This document shows, piece by piece, positions 16,446 to 24,693 of a stretch of 64,000 bases of DNA. The notes beneath the pieces are model-generated. The model ran no database searches and was not told the origin of the DNA. It saw only the letters and a program-made list of their open reading frames with translations. The stretch is from an uncultured Pseudomonadota bacterium (GTDB lineage Bacteria > Pseudomonadota > Gammaproteobacteria > Steroidobacterales > Steroidobacteraceae). The stretch's first letter is position 1; each line of letters opens with the position of its first letter. The DNA lies in NCBI GenBank assembly GCA_903884235.1, contig CAISEB010000023.1:62001-126000 (forward strand), read 5' to 3'. A program made the position numbers and the translations under genes.

Positions 16446-17432
16446 ATGCAGACCCGACAGCTCGCCGCCCACGGCCCGATCGTCTCCGCCCTAGGCCTCG
16501 GCTGCATGGGTATGAGCGAGTTCTACAGTGGTCGCGACGACGATGAGTCGATCGCGACCATCCGGCGTGCGATCGATCTGGGCGTGACGTTTCTCGACAC
16601 GGCCGACATGTACGGCAGCGGCTCGAACGAGATCCTCGTCGGTCGCGCGATCGCGGGGCGCCGTGACCGCGTCTTCCTCGCCACCAAGTTCGGCAACGTC
16701 CGCGGGCCGGCCGGCGAGTTCCTCGGCGTCAACGGCAGGCCGGAGTACGTACGTGCTGCCTGCGAGGCGAGCCTGGCGCGCCTCGGCACCGACGTGATCG
16801 ACCTGTACTACCAGCATCGGGTCGATTCGACCGTCCCCATCGAAGAGACGGTCGGCGCCATGGCCGAGCTCGTGCGTGCCGGCAAGGTACGCTACCTCGG
16901 GCTTTCGGAGGCCGCGCCCGCGACGATACGCCGTGCCCATGCGCTGCATCCGATCACGGCGCTTCAGACGGAGTACTCGCTGTGGAGCCGCGAACCCGAA
17001 CAGGAGATCCTCGCGACATTGCGCGAGCTCGGCATCGGCTTCGTCCCCTACAGCCCGCTCGGCCGCGGTTTCCTGACCGGCAAGATCCGCTCGGCGGCCG
17101 ATCTCGCGCCGGACGACTACCGGAATCACACGCCGCGCTTCCAGGGTGACAACCTGGCGCGCAACGGTGCCCTCGTCGAGGCCGTGGTCGCTCTCGCGCA
17201 GCAGAAGGGCTGTACGCCGGCCCAGCTGGCGCTTGCATGGGTGCTGGCGCAGGGATCCGACGTCGTTCCCATCCCCGGAACCAAGCGACGCATCTACCTC
17301 GAGGAGAACGTACTCGCACTCGATGTCCGGCTCGCGCCGGCGGAGCTGGCCCGGCTTGCCAGTGCGCTGCCGCCCGGCGCGGCGTCGGGCGATCGATATA
17401 GCGCTGCGAGCATGAAGGCGCTGAACCTGTGA
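16446..17432 (+). CDS. Aldo/keto reductase
   Basis: 328 residues, full length for the AKR family (YghZ/Tas-like, closest to AKR13-type enzymes). The catalytic tetrad is visible: D51 and Y56 in LDTADMYG, K81 in ATKFGN, H124 in YYQHRVD. It reduces aldehydes or ketones with NADPH in the cytoplasm. The start is ATG 16446. The OYE-remnant gene just upstream and the DMT permease 40 bp downstream are on the same strand and may share a transcript. Confidence 0.93.
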   Translation: MQTRQLAAHGPIVSALGLGCMGMSEFYSGRDDDESIATIRRAIDLGVTFLDTADMYGSGSNEILVGRAIAGRRDRVFLATKFGNVRGPAGEFLGVNGRPEYVRAACEASLARLGTDVIDLYYQHRVDSTVPIEETVGAMAELVRAGKVRYLGLSEAAPATIRRAHALHPITALQTEYSLWSREPEQEILATLRELGIGFVPYSPLGRGFLTGKIRSAADLAPDDYRNHTPRFQGDNLARNGALVEAVVALAQQKGCTPAQLALAWVLAQGSDVVPIPGTKRRIYLEENVLALDVRLAPAELARLASALPPGAASGDRYSAASMKALNL

Positions 17433-17472
17433 ACGCGGGGCTGCCGCCTCGGGCGACAGTGGGAGGGCACCG

Positions 17473-18357
17473 ATGCCGCTGAGTCACCTGCTGCTCGCGG
17501 TTCTGATCACGTTCATCTGGGGCACCAACTTCGTCGTCATCAAGGTCGGCATCGGGGCCTTTCCTCCCTTCTTGTTTGCGACCCTGCGGTTCCTTGCCTC
17601 GACGCTGCCCTGGGTGTTCTTCATCCGTCGCCCCACCGTACCTTGGCGCACGCTCGCGACGGTCGGCGTGCTGCTCGGTGCCGGACAGTTCGGGCTGCTC
17701 TTCTTCGCGATGCGCGCGGACATCACGCCAGGCCTCGCCTCGCTGCTGATGCAGTCGCAGGTGTTCTTCACGATCGTGCTGGCGATGATCATCCGGCGCG
17801 AGTCGATTCGGCCCTTGCAGGTAATGGCGCTGTTGCTGGCCCTCATCGGCATCACGCTGATCGGTTGGCACACGCTCGGGCGCCCGGACGCCGCCATCAC
17901 GGGCCGCGGCTTCGTGCTGGTGCTCGGCGCGGCGCTGTCCTGGGCCGTGGCGAACATGGTCGTGAAGGCCGCCGGGCAGTTCAACATGCTCGCGTTCATG
18001 GTCTGGTGCAGCCTGTTCGCCGTCGTGCCCCTCGCGCTCCTGACCGTCTGGGCGGATTCGCTGCCGGTGCTGTGGTCCGCGGTTCGCGAGGCCGGGGCAG
18101 CGGCGTGGGTCGCCGTGGTATGGCAGGCGGTCGGGAATACCCTGATCGGATTTGGCGTGTGGAACTGGCTGCTGCTGCGCCATCCCGCGACCGCGGTGGC
18201 GCCGCTGTCGCTGCTCGTGCCGGTCTTTGGCATGTCGGCGGCGGCGCTCGTGCTCGGCGAGTCGTTGCCGGCGTGGAAGGTCGTCGCCGCCGGCCTGATC
18301 ATCGCGGGGTTGTCGCTGAACTTCGTCGCCGCAGGTGCCGCGCGACGGGCCGGTTGA
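17473..18357 (+). CDS. DMT-superfamily permease (EamA-like)
   Basis: 294 residues with ten hydrophobic segments in two EamA repeats. The N-terminal TFIWGTNFVVIKVGI and the second-repeat ALSWAVANMVVK are the usual repeat starts. The overall sequence resembles the O-acetylserine/cysteine exporter EamA and amino-acid or metabolite exporters of the family. Substrate unknown. It ends 225 bp before the oxidoreductase operon, and a palindrome at 18396-18411 may terminate it. Confidence 0.9.
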   Translation: MPLSHLLLAVLITFIWGTNFVVIKVGIGAFPPFLFATLRFLASTLPWVFFIRRPTVPWRTLATVGVLLGAGQFGLLFFAMRADITPGLASLLMQSQVFFTIVLAMIIRRESIRPLQVMALLLALIGITLIGWHTLGRPDAAITGRGFVLVLGAALSWAVANMVVKAAGQFNMLAFMVWCSLFAVVPLALLTVWADSLPVLWSAVREAGAAAWVAVVWQAVGNTLIGFGVWNWLLLRHPATAVAPLSLLVPVFGMSAAALVLGESLPAWKVVAAGLIIAGLSLNFVAAGAARRAG

Positions 18358-18395
18358 ACTGCTGCGGCGCCGCACTGCGGCATGCGAGTCCCCGC

Positions 18396-18411
18396 CGCGC
18401 CGTACGGCGCG
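18396..18411. terminator. Perfect 16-bp palindrome after the DMT permease
   Basis: CGCGCCGTACGGCGCG is self-complementary and sits 39 bp past the permease stop; a 12-bp palindrome (TGCGGCGCCGCA, 18363-18374) lies just before it. Together they could form the terminator. No T-run follows. Confidence 0.35.
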
Positions 18412-18447
18412 ACGCTAAGTGACTGTCAACGCGGGCAATCCCTGACC

Positions 18448-18476
18448 GGCGGCCCCTCCGCCTGGCGGCCCCTCCG
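18448..18476 (+). repeat. Two copies of a 13-bp direct repeat upstream of the 2-oxoacid oxidoreductase operon
   Basis: GGCGGCCCCTCCG occurs at 18448-18460 and 18464-18476 (period 16 bp), about 107 bp before the first start codon of the operon. It may be a regulator site or a simple-sequence duplication; nothing else supports either view. Confidence 0.5.
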
Positions 18477-18582
18477 GCTGCGCTATGCACTTTCCGAGGG
18501 GAGCCCGGGCCCTTTGCGTGGGCATGCTACGCACAGAGGCGGCCGCCCGCGCCGTCGCGTCCCGCACGGGCGGAGGGCACGG

Positions 18583-19164
18583 ATGTTCCAAGTGCGCATA
18601 CATGGCCGCGGCGGCCAGGGCGTCGTCACCGGCGCCGAGATGCTGTCGATCGCCGCGTTCCTCGGCGGCCGCCACGCACAGGCCGTGCCGAGCTTCGGAT
18701 CTGAGCGCACCGGTGCGCCGGTCGTTGCGTTCTGCCGCATCGACGACAAGGAGATCCGGCTCCGGGAGCCGGTGATGGCCCCGGATGCACTGCTGATCCA
18801 GGATCCGACGCTGCTGCACCAGGTCGATGTGTTCCAGGGCCTTCGACCCGACGGCTATATCCTCATCAACACGAACCGGAGCTTCGAGGAACTCGGGCTC
18901 GGGGAATTCGTCGCAGGCTTCCGGGCGGAGCGCCTGGCCACGGTGCCTGCGACGGAACTCGCCCTCAAGCATGTCGGCCGACCCGTGCCGAATGTCCCCC
19001 TGCTCGGCGGGTTCGCCGCGATCAGCGGCCTGATTTCGCTCGATGCCGTCATCGCCGCGATCGGCGAGAAGTTCGCGGGCAAGGTCGCGGACGGCAACAT
19101 CGCCGCGGCGACCGCCGCCTACGAGATGGTGCGGGGCGCGACGCGGGAGGTGACTCATGCTTAA
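18583..19164 (+). CDS. 2-oxoacid:acceptor oxidoreductase, gamma subunit
   Basis: 193 residues from ATG 18583 with GGAGGG upstream. The N-terminus HGRGGQGVVTGAEML is the signature of the gamma domain of pyruvate/2-oxoacid oxidoreductases, followed by the SFGSERTGAPV motif. The gamma subunit helps bind CoA and completes the TPP-dependent complex that oxidises 2-oxoacids to acyl-CoA. Its length matches PadE of phenylglyoxylate dehydrogenase. Overlaps the alpha-subunit gene by 8 bp. Confidence 0.93.
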   Translation: MFQVRIHGRGGQGVVTGAEMLSIAAFLGGRHAQAVPSFGSERTGAPVVAFCRIDDKEIRLREPVMAPDALLIQDPTLLHQVDVFQGLRPDGYILINTNRSFEELGLGEFVAGFRAERLATVPATELALKHVGRPVPNVPLLGGFAAISGLISLDAVIAAIGEKFAGKVADGNIAAATAAYEMVRGATREVTHA

Positions 19165-20410
19165 GCAGACCGAGGGGTCGCATGCGGTCGCCGAGGCCGT
19201 GGCCCTGTGCCGCCCGGAGGTGATCTGTGCGTACCCGATTTCTCCGCAGACCCACATCGTCGAGGCACTCGGCGAAATGGTGAAGGGCGGGGACCTCGCG
19301 CGGTGCGAATTCATCAACGTGGAGTCGGAGTTCGCGGCAATGAGCGTCGCGATCGGCGCATCCGCGGCGGGTGCACGGACCTACACCGCGACCGCCAGCC
19401 AGGGCCTGCTGTTCATGGCCGAGGCCGTCTACAACGCAGCCGGACTGGGCCTGCCCATCGTCATGACTGACGCGAATCGCGCGATCGGCGCCCCGATCAA
19501 CATCTGGAACGACCATAGCGACGCGCTGTCGATGCGGGATTCCGGTTGGATCCAGCTCTTCGCCGAGACCAACCAGGAGGCGCTGGACCTCCATATCATC
19601 GCGTTCAGGCTGGCCGAGGAGCTCTCATTGCCGGTGATGGTGTGCATGGACGGCTTCATCCTGACGCACGCCTACGAGCGCGTCGACATGCCCGCCCAGG
19701 CGCAGGTGGACCGGTACCTGCCTGCCTACGAGCCACGCCAGGTCCTGGATCCGCGCGACCCCGTGTCGATCGGCGCCATGGTCGGGCCGGAGGCGTTTTC
19801 GGAGGTGCGCTACCTCGCGCACGCCAAGCAACTGCAGGCGCTCGACCGGATTCCGGTGCTGGCCGCGGAGTTCGCCGCGATCTTCGGGCGCGAGTCGGGT
19901 GGGCTCGTGCACCCCTATCGGACCGAGGACGCGGAGACGATCGTCGTGGCGATGGGCTCGGTGATGGGCACGATCAAGGACGTGGTCGACGAGATGCGCG
20001 CCGGCGGCGCGGCCATCGGCGCGCTCGGCATCTGTTCGTACCGGCCCGCGCCGCTGGCCGCCATCCGCGCCGCGGTCGAGGGCGCGAAGCGCGTGGTCGT
20101 CGTCGAGAAGTCCCTCGCCGTTGGCCTGGGTGGGATCCTCGCGACCGACGTGCGCATGGCGATGTCGGGGCTGCACCTGCACGGATATACCGTCATCGCT
20201 GGCCTTGGCGGGCGTCCCATCCTGAAGAGCTCCCTGCATAGGCTGTTCGAGCGTGCCGGGCGCGACGACCTCGAGCACGTGACGTTCCTCGACCTGAACT
20301 GGGATGTGGTCAACCGGGTACTCGACCGGGAGCGAGCGGTACGCCGCTCCGGTTCGATCGCCGAAAACGTATTGCGCGATGTCGGCGTGACGTCGACGCC
20401 GGGGGTGTGA
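19157..20410 (+). CDS. 2-oxoacid:acceptor oxidoreductase, alpha subunit
   Basis: 417 residues, with the pyrimidine-binding domain first (AYPISPQTHIVE, VESEFAAMSVAIGASAAGAR, SQGLLFMAEAVY) and the transketolase C-terminal-like domain after about residue 250. This is the TPP-pyrimidine subunit, length as in PadG-type and PorA-type proteins. The substrate pocket cannot be assigned by eye: pyruvate, an arylpyruvate or phenylglyoxylate are possible. Second gene of the four-gene operon. Confidence 0.93.
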   Translation: MLKQTEGSHAVAEAVALCRPEVICAYPISPQTHIVEALGEMVKGGDLARCEFINVESEFAAMSVAIGASAAGARTYTATASQGLLFMAEAVYNAAGLGLPIVMTDANRAIGAPINIWNDHSDALSMRDSGWIQLFAETNQEALDLHIIAFRLAEELSLPVMVCMDGFILTHAYERVDMPAQAQVDRYLPAYEPRQVLDPRDPVSIGAMVGPEAFSEVRYLAHAKQLQALDRIPVLAAEFAAIFGRESGGLVHPYRTEDAETIVVAMGSVMGTIKDVVDEMRAGGAAIGALGICSYRPAPLAAIRAAVEGAKRVVVVEKSLAVGLGGILATDVRMAMSGLHLHGYTVIAGLGGRPILKSSLHRLFERAGRDDLEHVTFLDLNWDVVNRVLDRERAVRRSGSIAENVLRDVGVTSTPGV

Positions 20411-20414
20411 CGCC

Positions 20415-21413
20415 ATGGAACCGCAGATCATCAAGTTCTACCAGACCGGCAGCTTCGCCGTCGGCAACCGGCTGCTCGACGACTCCCAGCGCTCCGTGCA
20501 GGCCGACATGCGTCGCAGCAATTCGCTGAACTCCGGGCATCGCGCGTGCCAGGGGTGTGGCGAGGCGCTCGGCGCGCGCTATGCGATCGACGCGGCGATG
20601 CAGGCGACCAAGAACCAGCTCATCGCGGTCAACGCGACCGGGTGCCTCGAGGTGTTCTCGACGCCCTATCCCGAGACCTCCTGGCAACTGCCCTGGATCC
20701 ATTCGCTGTTCGGCAACGCCGCTGCGGTCGCGACCGGCGTCGCCGCGGCGATGCGCGTCAAGGGTCGCGAGGAGGTCAGGGTCATTGCCCAGGGAGGGGA
20801 CGGCGGCACGACCGACATCGGCTTTGGATGCCTGTCCGGCATGTTCGAGCGCAACGACGACGTGCTCTACATCTGCTACGACAACGAGGGCTACATGAAC
20901 ACCGGCGTGCAGCGCTCCTCGGCAACGCCGCCGGCTGCGCGGACCTCGACGACCGCGACGCTCGGCGCCGACCCCGGCAACGTGTTCGGCCAGGGCAAGT
21001 TCGTTCCGGCCATCGCGATGGCCCACGAGATCCCCTACGTCGCGACCGCGTCGGTGGCGTACTTGCGCGACCTCGAAGCGAAGGTGCATCGCGCCATGAG
21101 CCTGCGAGGGGCGCGCTACCTGCACATCTTCGTCCCCTGCCCGCTCGGCTGGGGCGCGGCCTCGGAGGACACGATCCGGCTCGCGAGGCTCGTCGTCGAG
21201 ACCGGCCTGTTCCCGCTGTTCGAGGCCGAGCACGGCGAAGTGACGGGGCGGTATCACATCCGCAATCGTGTCCCGGTGGAGGAGTACCTGAAGCTGCAGA
21301 AGCGCTACGCCCACCTGTTCGGCAAGCGGCCGGCGGTTGACACGATCGGCCGAATCCAGGCGATGGCGGATCGCAACATCCGCCGCTACGGCCTGCTCGG
21401 CGAGGAGGCCTGA
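20415..21413 (+). CDS. 2-oxoacid:acceptor oxidoreductase, beta subunit (TPP-binding)
   Basis: 332 residues. The TPP-diphosphate motif begins GDGGTTDIG and ends DNEGYMNTG. The cysteines CQGCG near residue 45 and NATGC near residue 77 are those that hold a [4Fe-4S] cluster in this family. Four bases separate it from the alpha gene and two from the next gene, so the four proteins are made together. Size and order fit the beta subunit of phenylglyoxylate-type enzymes. Confidence 0.93.
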   Translation: MEPQIIKFYQTGSFAVGNRLLDDSQRSVQADMRRSNSLNSGHRACQGCGEALGARYAIDAAMQATKNQLIAVNATGCLEVFSTPYPETSWQLPWIHSLFGNAAAVATGVAAAMRVKGREEVRVIAQGGDGGTTDIGFGCLSGMFERNDDVLYICYDNEGYMNTGVQRSSATPPAARTSTTATLGADPGNVFGQGKFVPAIAMAHEIPYVATASVAYLRDLEAKVHRAMSLRGARYLHIFVPCPLGWGAASEDTIRLARLVVETGLFPLFEAEHGEVTGRYHIRNRVPVEEYLKLQKRYAHLFGKRPAVDTIGRIQAMADRNIRRYGLLGEEA

Positions 21414-21415
21414 CC

Positions 21416-23038
21416 ATGGAGAAGCCCTTCGCCATCACGCTCGACGTCGGTTCCAGCCTCGCCAACAAGACGGGCAGCTGGCGCACGCACCGGCCGGTGT
21501 ATGTCGACCGGCTGCCGCCCTGCAACAACCAGTGCCCCGCGGGCGAGAATGTCCAGGCGTGGCTCTACCTCGCCGAGGAGGGCCGCTACGAGGAGGCCTG
21601 GCGGAAGATCATGGAAGAGAATCCGTTCCCGGCGATCATGGGACGGGTCTGCTACCACACCTGCGAGACGGCCTGTAATCGTGGTGCGCTCGACGAAGCG
21701 GTCGGCATCAACGGGGTGGAGCGCTTCCTCGGCGATCAGGCGATCAAGTACCAATGGCGCGTCGAAGCCGGTGCGCCCACCGGCAAGCGAGTGCTCGTCG
21801 TCGGCGCAGGTCCCGCCGGGCTCTCCTGTGCTTACCACCTGGCACGGCGGGGCCACGCCGTCACCGTGCTCGAGGGATCCGACAAGGCCGGGGGCATGGT
21901 GCGCTACAGCATCCCGAAGTACCGCATGCCGCGCGAGAAGCTCAACGCCGAAATCCGGCGCATCGTCGACATGGGTGTCGAGATCAGGCTCAACTCGCCC
22001 GTCGAGGACCTCTGCGCGGCGATCGCGCACCACGGTTGCGACGCGACGTTCGTCGCGGTCGGGGCCCAGCGTGGCCGCCACCTGCAGCTGCCGTCGACCG
22101 CGCGGGTCCCGGTGCTCGATGCAGTGCAGATCCTGCGGGACCTGGAGCGCGAGGAAGCCGTTCCGCTGCGCGGCCGCGTGATCGTCTATGGCGGTGGCAA
22201 CACGGCATTCGACGTCGCCCGCTCGGCGGTCCGGCTCGGCGCGATCGAATCGCTGGTCGTCTACCGCCGCACGCGGGAGAAGATGCCGGCCCATCGCTCG
22301 GAAATCCGCGAGGCGCTCGAGGAAGGCGTCACGCTGCGCTGCCTGTCCACGATCACGCACGTGGGCGATGGCGTGCTCACGGCCGAGCGCATGGAGCTCG
22401 ATGCGAAGGGGCAGCCGCAGTCGACCGGTGAGACCGAGACGATCGTCGCGACGACGCTCGTGCTCGCGCTCGGTCAGGATGCCGATCTTGGGCTGCTGTC
22501 CGGGGTGCCCGGCGTGCGCGTCGCCGACGGGCTTGTCGAGGTCGACCGCAACCTCGCAACGGGCGCCGTCGGGATCTGGGCGGGCGGCGACATCGTGCCT
22601 GCCGATCGCAACGCGACGGTCGCGATCGGGCACGGCAAGAAGGCGGCGCGCCAGATCGACGCATTCCTGCGTGGCGAAGTGCTGCGGCGACCCGTGAAGC
22701 ACGAGCTGGCGTCGGCGGACAAGATGAATACGTGGTACTACTCGGATGCGCCGCGGGCGATCCGTCCGATCCTCGAGGCGGTGCGGCGCACGTCGGGCTT
22801 CGCCGAAGTCGTCGGCGACTATGACGAGGGCACGGCGCTGTATGAAGCGCGTCGCTGCATGTCGTGTGGCAACTGCTTCGAATGCGACAACTGCTACGGC
22901 GTGTGCCCGGACAACGCGGTGATCAAGCTCGGGCCTGGCAAGCGCTTCGAGTTCAATTACGACTACTGCAAGGGCTGCGGCGTGTGCATCTCCGAGTGCC
23001 CTTGCGGGGCGATCGCACGCATCCCGGAGGCGATCTGA
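21416..23038 (+). CDS. FAD/NAD(P)H:acceptor oxidoreductase fused to a 2[4Fe-4S] ferredoxin
   Basis: 540 residues. The N-terminal part is like glutamate synthase small subunit: cysteines CNNQCPAG and CYHTCETACN for Fe-S clusters, an FAD Rossmann motif VVGAGPAGLSCAY (about 124-136), a second nucleotide motif YGGGNTAFDVARSA, and AGGDIV near residue 385. The last 70 residues are a ferredoxin with CMSCGNCFECDNCYGVCP and CKGCGVCISECPCGAI. It would pass electrons from the 2-oxoacid oxidoreductase to NAD(P)+. In phenylglyoxylate dehydrogenase the same roles belong to separate subunits PadH and PadF; here they are fused. Confidence 0.9.
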   Translation: MEKPFAITLDVGSSLANKTGSWRTHRPVYVDRLPPCNNQCPAGENVQAWLYLAEEGRYEEAWRKIMEENPFPAIMGRVCYHTCETACNRGALDEAVGINGVERFLGDQAIKYQWRVEAGAPTGKRVLVVGAGPAGLSCAYHLARRGHAVTVLEGSDKAGGMVRYSIPKYRMPREKLNAEIRRIVDMGVEIRLNSPVEDLCAAIAHHGCDATFVAVGAQRGRHLQLPSTARVPVLDAVQILRDLEREEAVPLRGRVIVYGGGNTAFDVARSAVRLGAIESLVVYRRTREKMPAHRSEIREALEEGVTLRCLSTITHVGDGVLTAERMELDAKGQPQSTGETETIVATTLVLALGQDADLGLLSGVPGVRVADGLVEVDRNLATGAVGIWAGGDIVPADRNATVAIGHGKKAARQIDAFLRGEVLRRPVKHELASADKMNTWYYSDAPRAIRPILEAVRRTSGFAEVVGDYDEGTALYEARRCMSCGNCFECDNCYGVCPDNAVIKLGPGKRFEFNYDYCKGCGVCISECPCGAIARIPEAI

Positions 23039-23045
23039 TCGGCGG

Positions 23046-24545
23046 TCAGGTGCCGCAGAACGTTTGCAGCACGCGCTCTTCCGGGCGCGGTGGCGCGGCG
23101 TAGGGGCTCGTCGCCGCAGCCTCGTCATAAGGGCTCGCCAGCGCCTCGGTGAGCGCTTCGAAGGGTGCCAGGTCCGCATGGTCGATGGCGGCACGCAGGG
23201 CGTGCTCCACCTGGTGGTTGCGCGGAATGATCGCGGGACTCGCGGCTCGCATCCGCGCGACGATCGTGGCCGGCGGTCCCGGATCGCGCGCGAGGCGCGC
23301 GTGCCATGCCATCGCCCAGGCATCGAATGTGCCTGGCGCGACGAACAGGGCGCGGACCCCTTCCGGGGACCCGATGACCGCCTCCGCAAGGCGCCAGAAC
23401 AGCAACGTGTGGTCCACGGACTGGGCGCGTGCCAGGTCGAGGAGGGCCTGTACCAGCGCAGGATCGCCAGCTTCGGGCGTGCCGAGGCCGAGCTTCGCGC
23501 GCAGGTCGGCGAGACGCAGGCGTTCGTAGTCGTCCATGAATGCGACCAGCACCGCGGTCGCATCGGCGGCAGCGCGCTCGACGTCCTCGTCGATCAGCGG
23601 CAGCAGGGTCTCGGCGAGGCGCGCCAGGTTCCATTGCGCGATCAACGGCTGGTTCGCGTATGCGTAGCGGCCACCGCGATCGATCGCGCTGTACACGGTC
23701 GCGGGATCCCAGGCATCCATGAATGCGCAGGGCCCGAAGTCGATCGTTTCGCCGACGATCGACGTGTTGTCGGTGTTCATCACTCCATGGATGAACCCGA
23801 CCCTCATCCACGCGGCCACGAGAGCAGCCTGGCGTGCGGCGACGGTCGCGACCAGCGCAAGGTACGGCCGTGGCGCGGAGCGAAGATCTGGGTAGTGGCG
23901 CGCGATCACGTAGTCCGCGAGGCGCTGCACGGCGTCGGTGTCGCCGCGCGCCGCGTGGAACTCGAACGTGCCGACGCGGACGTGGCTCTGCGCCACGCGG
24001 GTGACGATCGCGCCCGGGACGGAACCCTCCCGGAGGATGCGCTCGCCGGTTGCCACGGCGGCAAGCGCCCGGGTCGTGGGGATGCCGAGCGCGTACATCG
24101 CCTCGCTGAGGATGTATTCACGCAGCACCGGTCCGAGCGCGGCGCGGCCGTCGCCTGCGCGCGAGAATGGCGTCCGACCCGATCCCTTGAGATGCAGGTC
24201 ACGGCGGATGCCATCGGGGCCGACGAGTTCAGCCAGCAGGATCGCGCGGCCGTCGCCGAGACGCGGGACGAAGTTGCCGAACTGGTGCCCCGCATAGGCC
24301 ATCGCGATCGGCTCGGCGCCGGCCGGGAGTTCGTTGCCGCCGAAGATGGCGGCGAGCGTCCCGGCCGCGAGGCGCCCGGTGTCCAGCCCGATTTGCGCGG
24401 CGAGCGATGCGTTGAAACGGAGGAGTCGGGGCGCCTGGACCGGTGACGGAGCGACCCGGGCATAGAACGCCTCCGGGAGCGCGGCGAACGTATTCGACAG
24501 GGCGCCGATGCTGTGGCCGCGCGCGGTGGGTGGCGAATCGATCAT
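23046..24545 (-). CDS. selO: Protein adenylyltransferase SelO (YdiU family)
   Basis: 499 residues from ATG 24545. SelO is a pseudokinase that transfers AMP from ATP to Ser, Thr or Tyr of target proteins and is tied to redox stress. Visible marks are the GSGRTPFSRAGDGRAALG segment near residue 112, the catalytic GVMNTDN and the metal-binding IDFGPCAF, and the conserved C-terminal cysteine three residues from the end (FCGT), the position of Sec in the animal protein. Convergent with the oxidoreductase operon, seven bases apart. Confidence 0.95.
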   Translation of the reverse strand: MIDSPPTARGHSIGALSNTFAALPEAFYARVAPSPVQAPRLLRFNASLAAQIGLDTGRLAAGTLAAIFGGNELPAGAEPIAMAYAGHQFGNFVPRLGDGRAILLAELVGPDGIRRDLHLKGSGRTPFSRAGDGRAALGPVLREYILSEAMYALGIPTTRALAAVATGERILREGSVPGAIVTRVAQSHVRVGTFEFHAARGDTDAVQRLADYVIARHYPDLRSAPRPYLALVATVAARQAALVAAWMRVGFIHGVMNTDNTSIVGETIDFGPCAFMDAWDPATVYSAIDRGGRYAYANQPLIAQWNLARLAETLLPLIDEDVERAAADATAVLVAFMDDYERLRLADLRAKLGLGTPEAGDPALVQALLDLARAQSVDHTLLFWRLAEAVIGSPEGVRALFVAPGTFDAWAMAWHARLARDPGPPATIVARMRAASPAIIPRNHQVEHALRAAIDHADLAPFEALTEALASPYDEAAATSPYAAPPRPEERVLQTFCGT

Positions 24546-24693
24546 GGATCGAGGATACACGCGGTGCCGGGTGGGTGCCTCGCGCCAGCGGTACTGGACC
24601 TCCAGGCAACGGACACGATCGTCCCGACTGCCCCCCGGTTGCCCGGCGCATTGGCTTCGCGGAGACTGGCGCGACTCGACACGAGGATCCGCC

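Noticed and set aside
18583-21413. Indolepyruvate oxidoreductase (IorAB)
   Set aside because: IorA is a long fusion with its own ferredoxin; here separate gamma, alpha and beta subunits of the PorGAB/Pad sizes are seen.
21386-23563. A 725-codon open frame on the minus strand
   Set aside because: It lies wholly opposite the oxidoreductase-ferredoxin gene and selO's end, has no known motif and is rich in Arg/His/Asp; high GC keeps antisense frames open.
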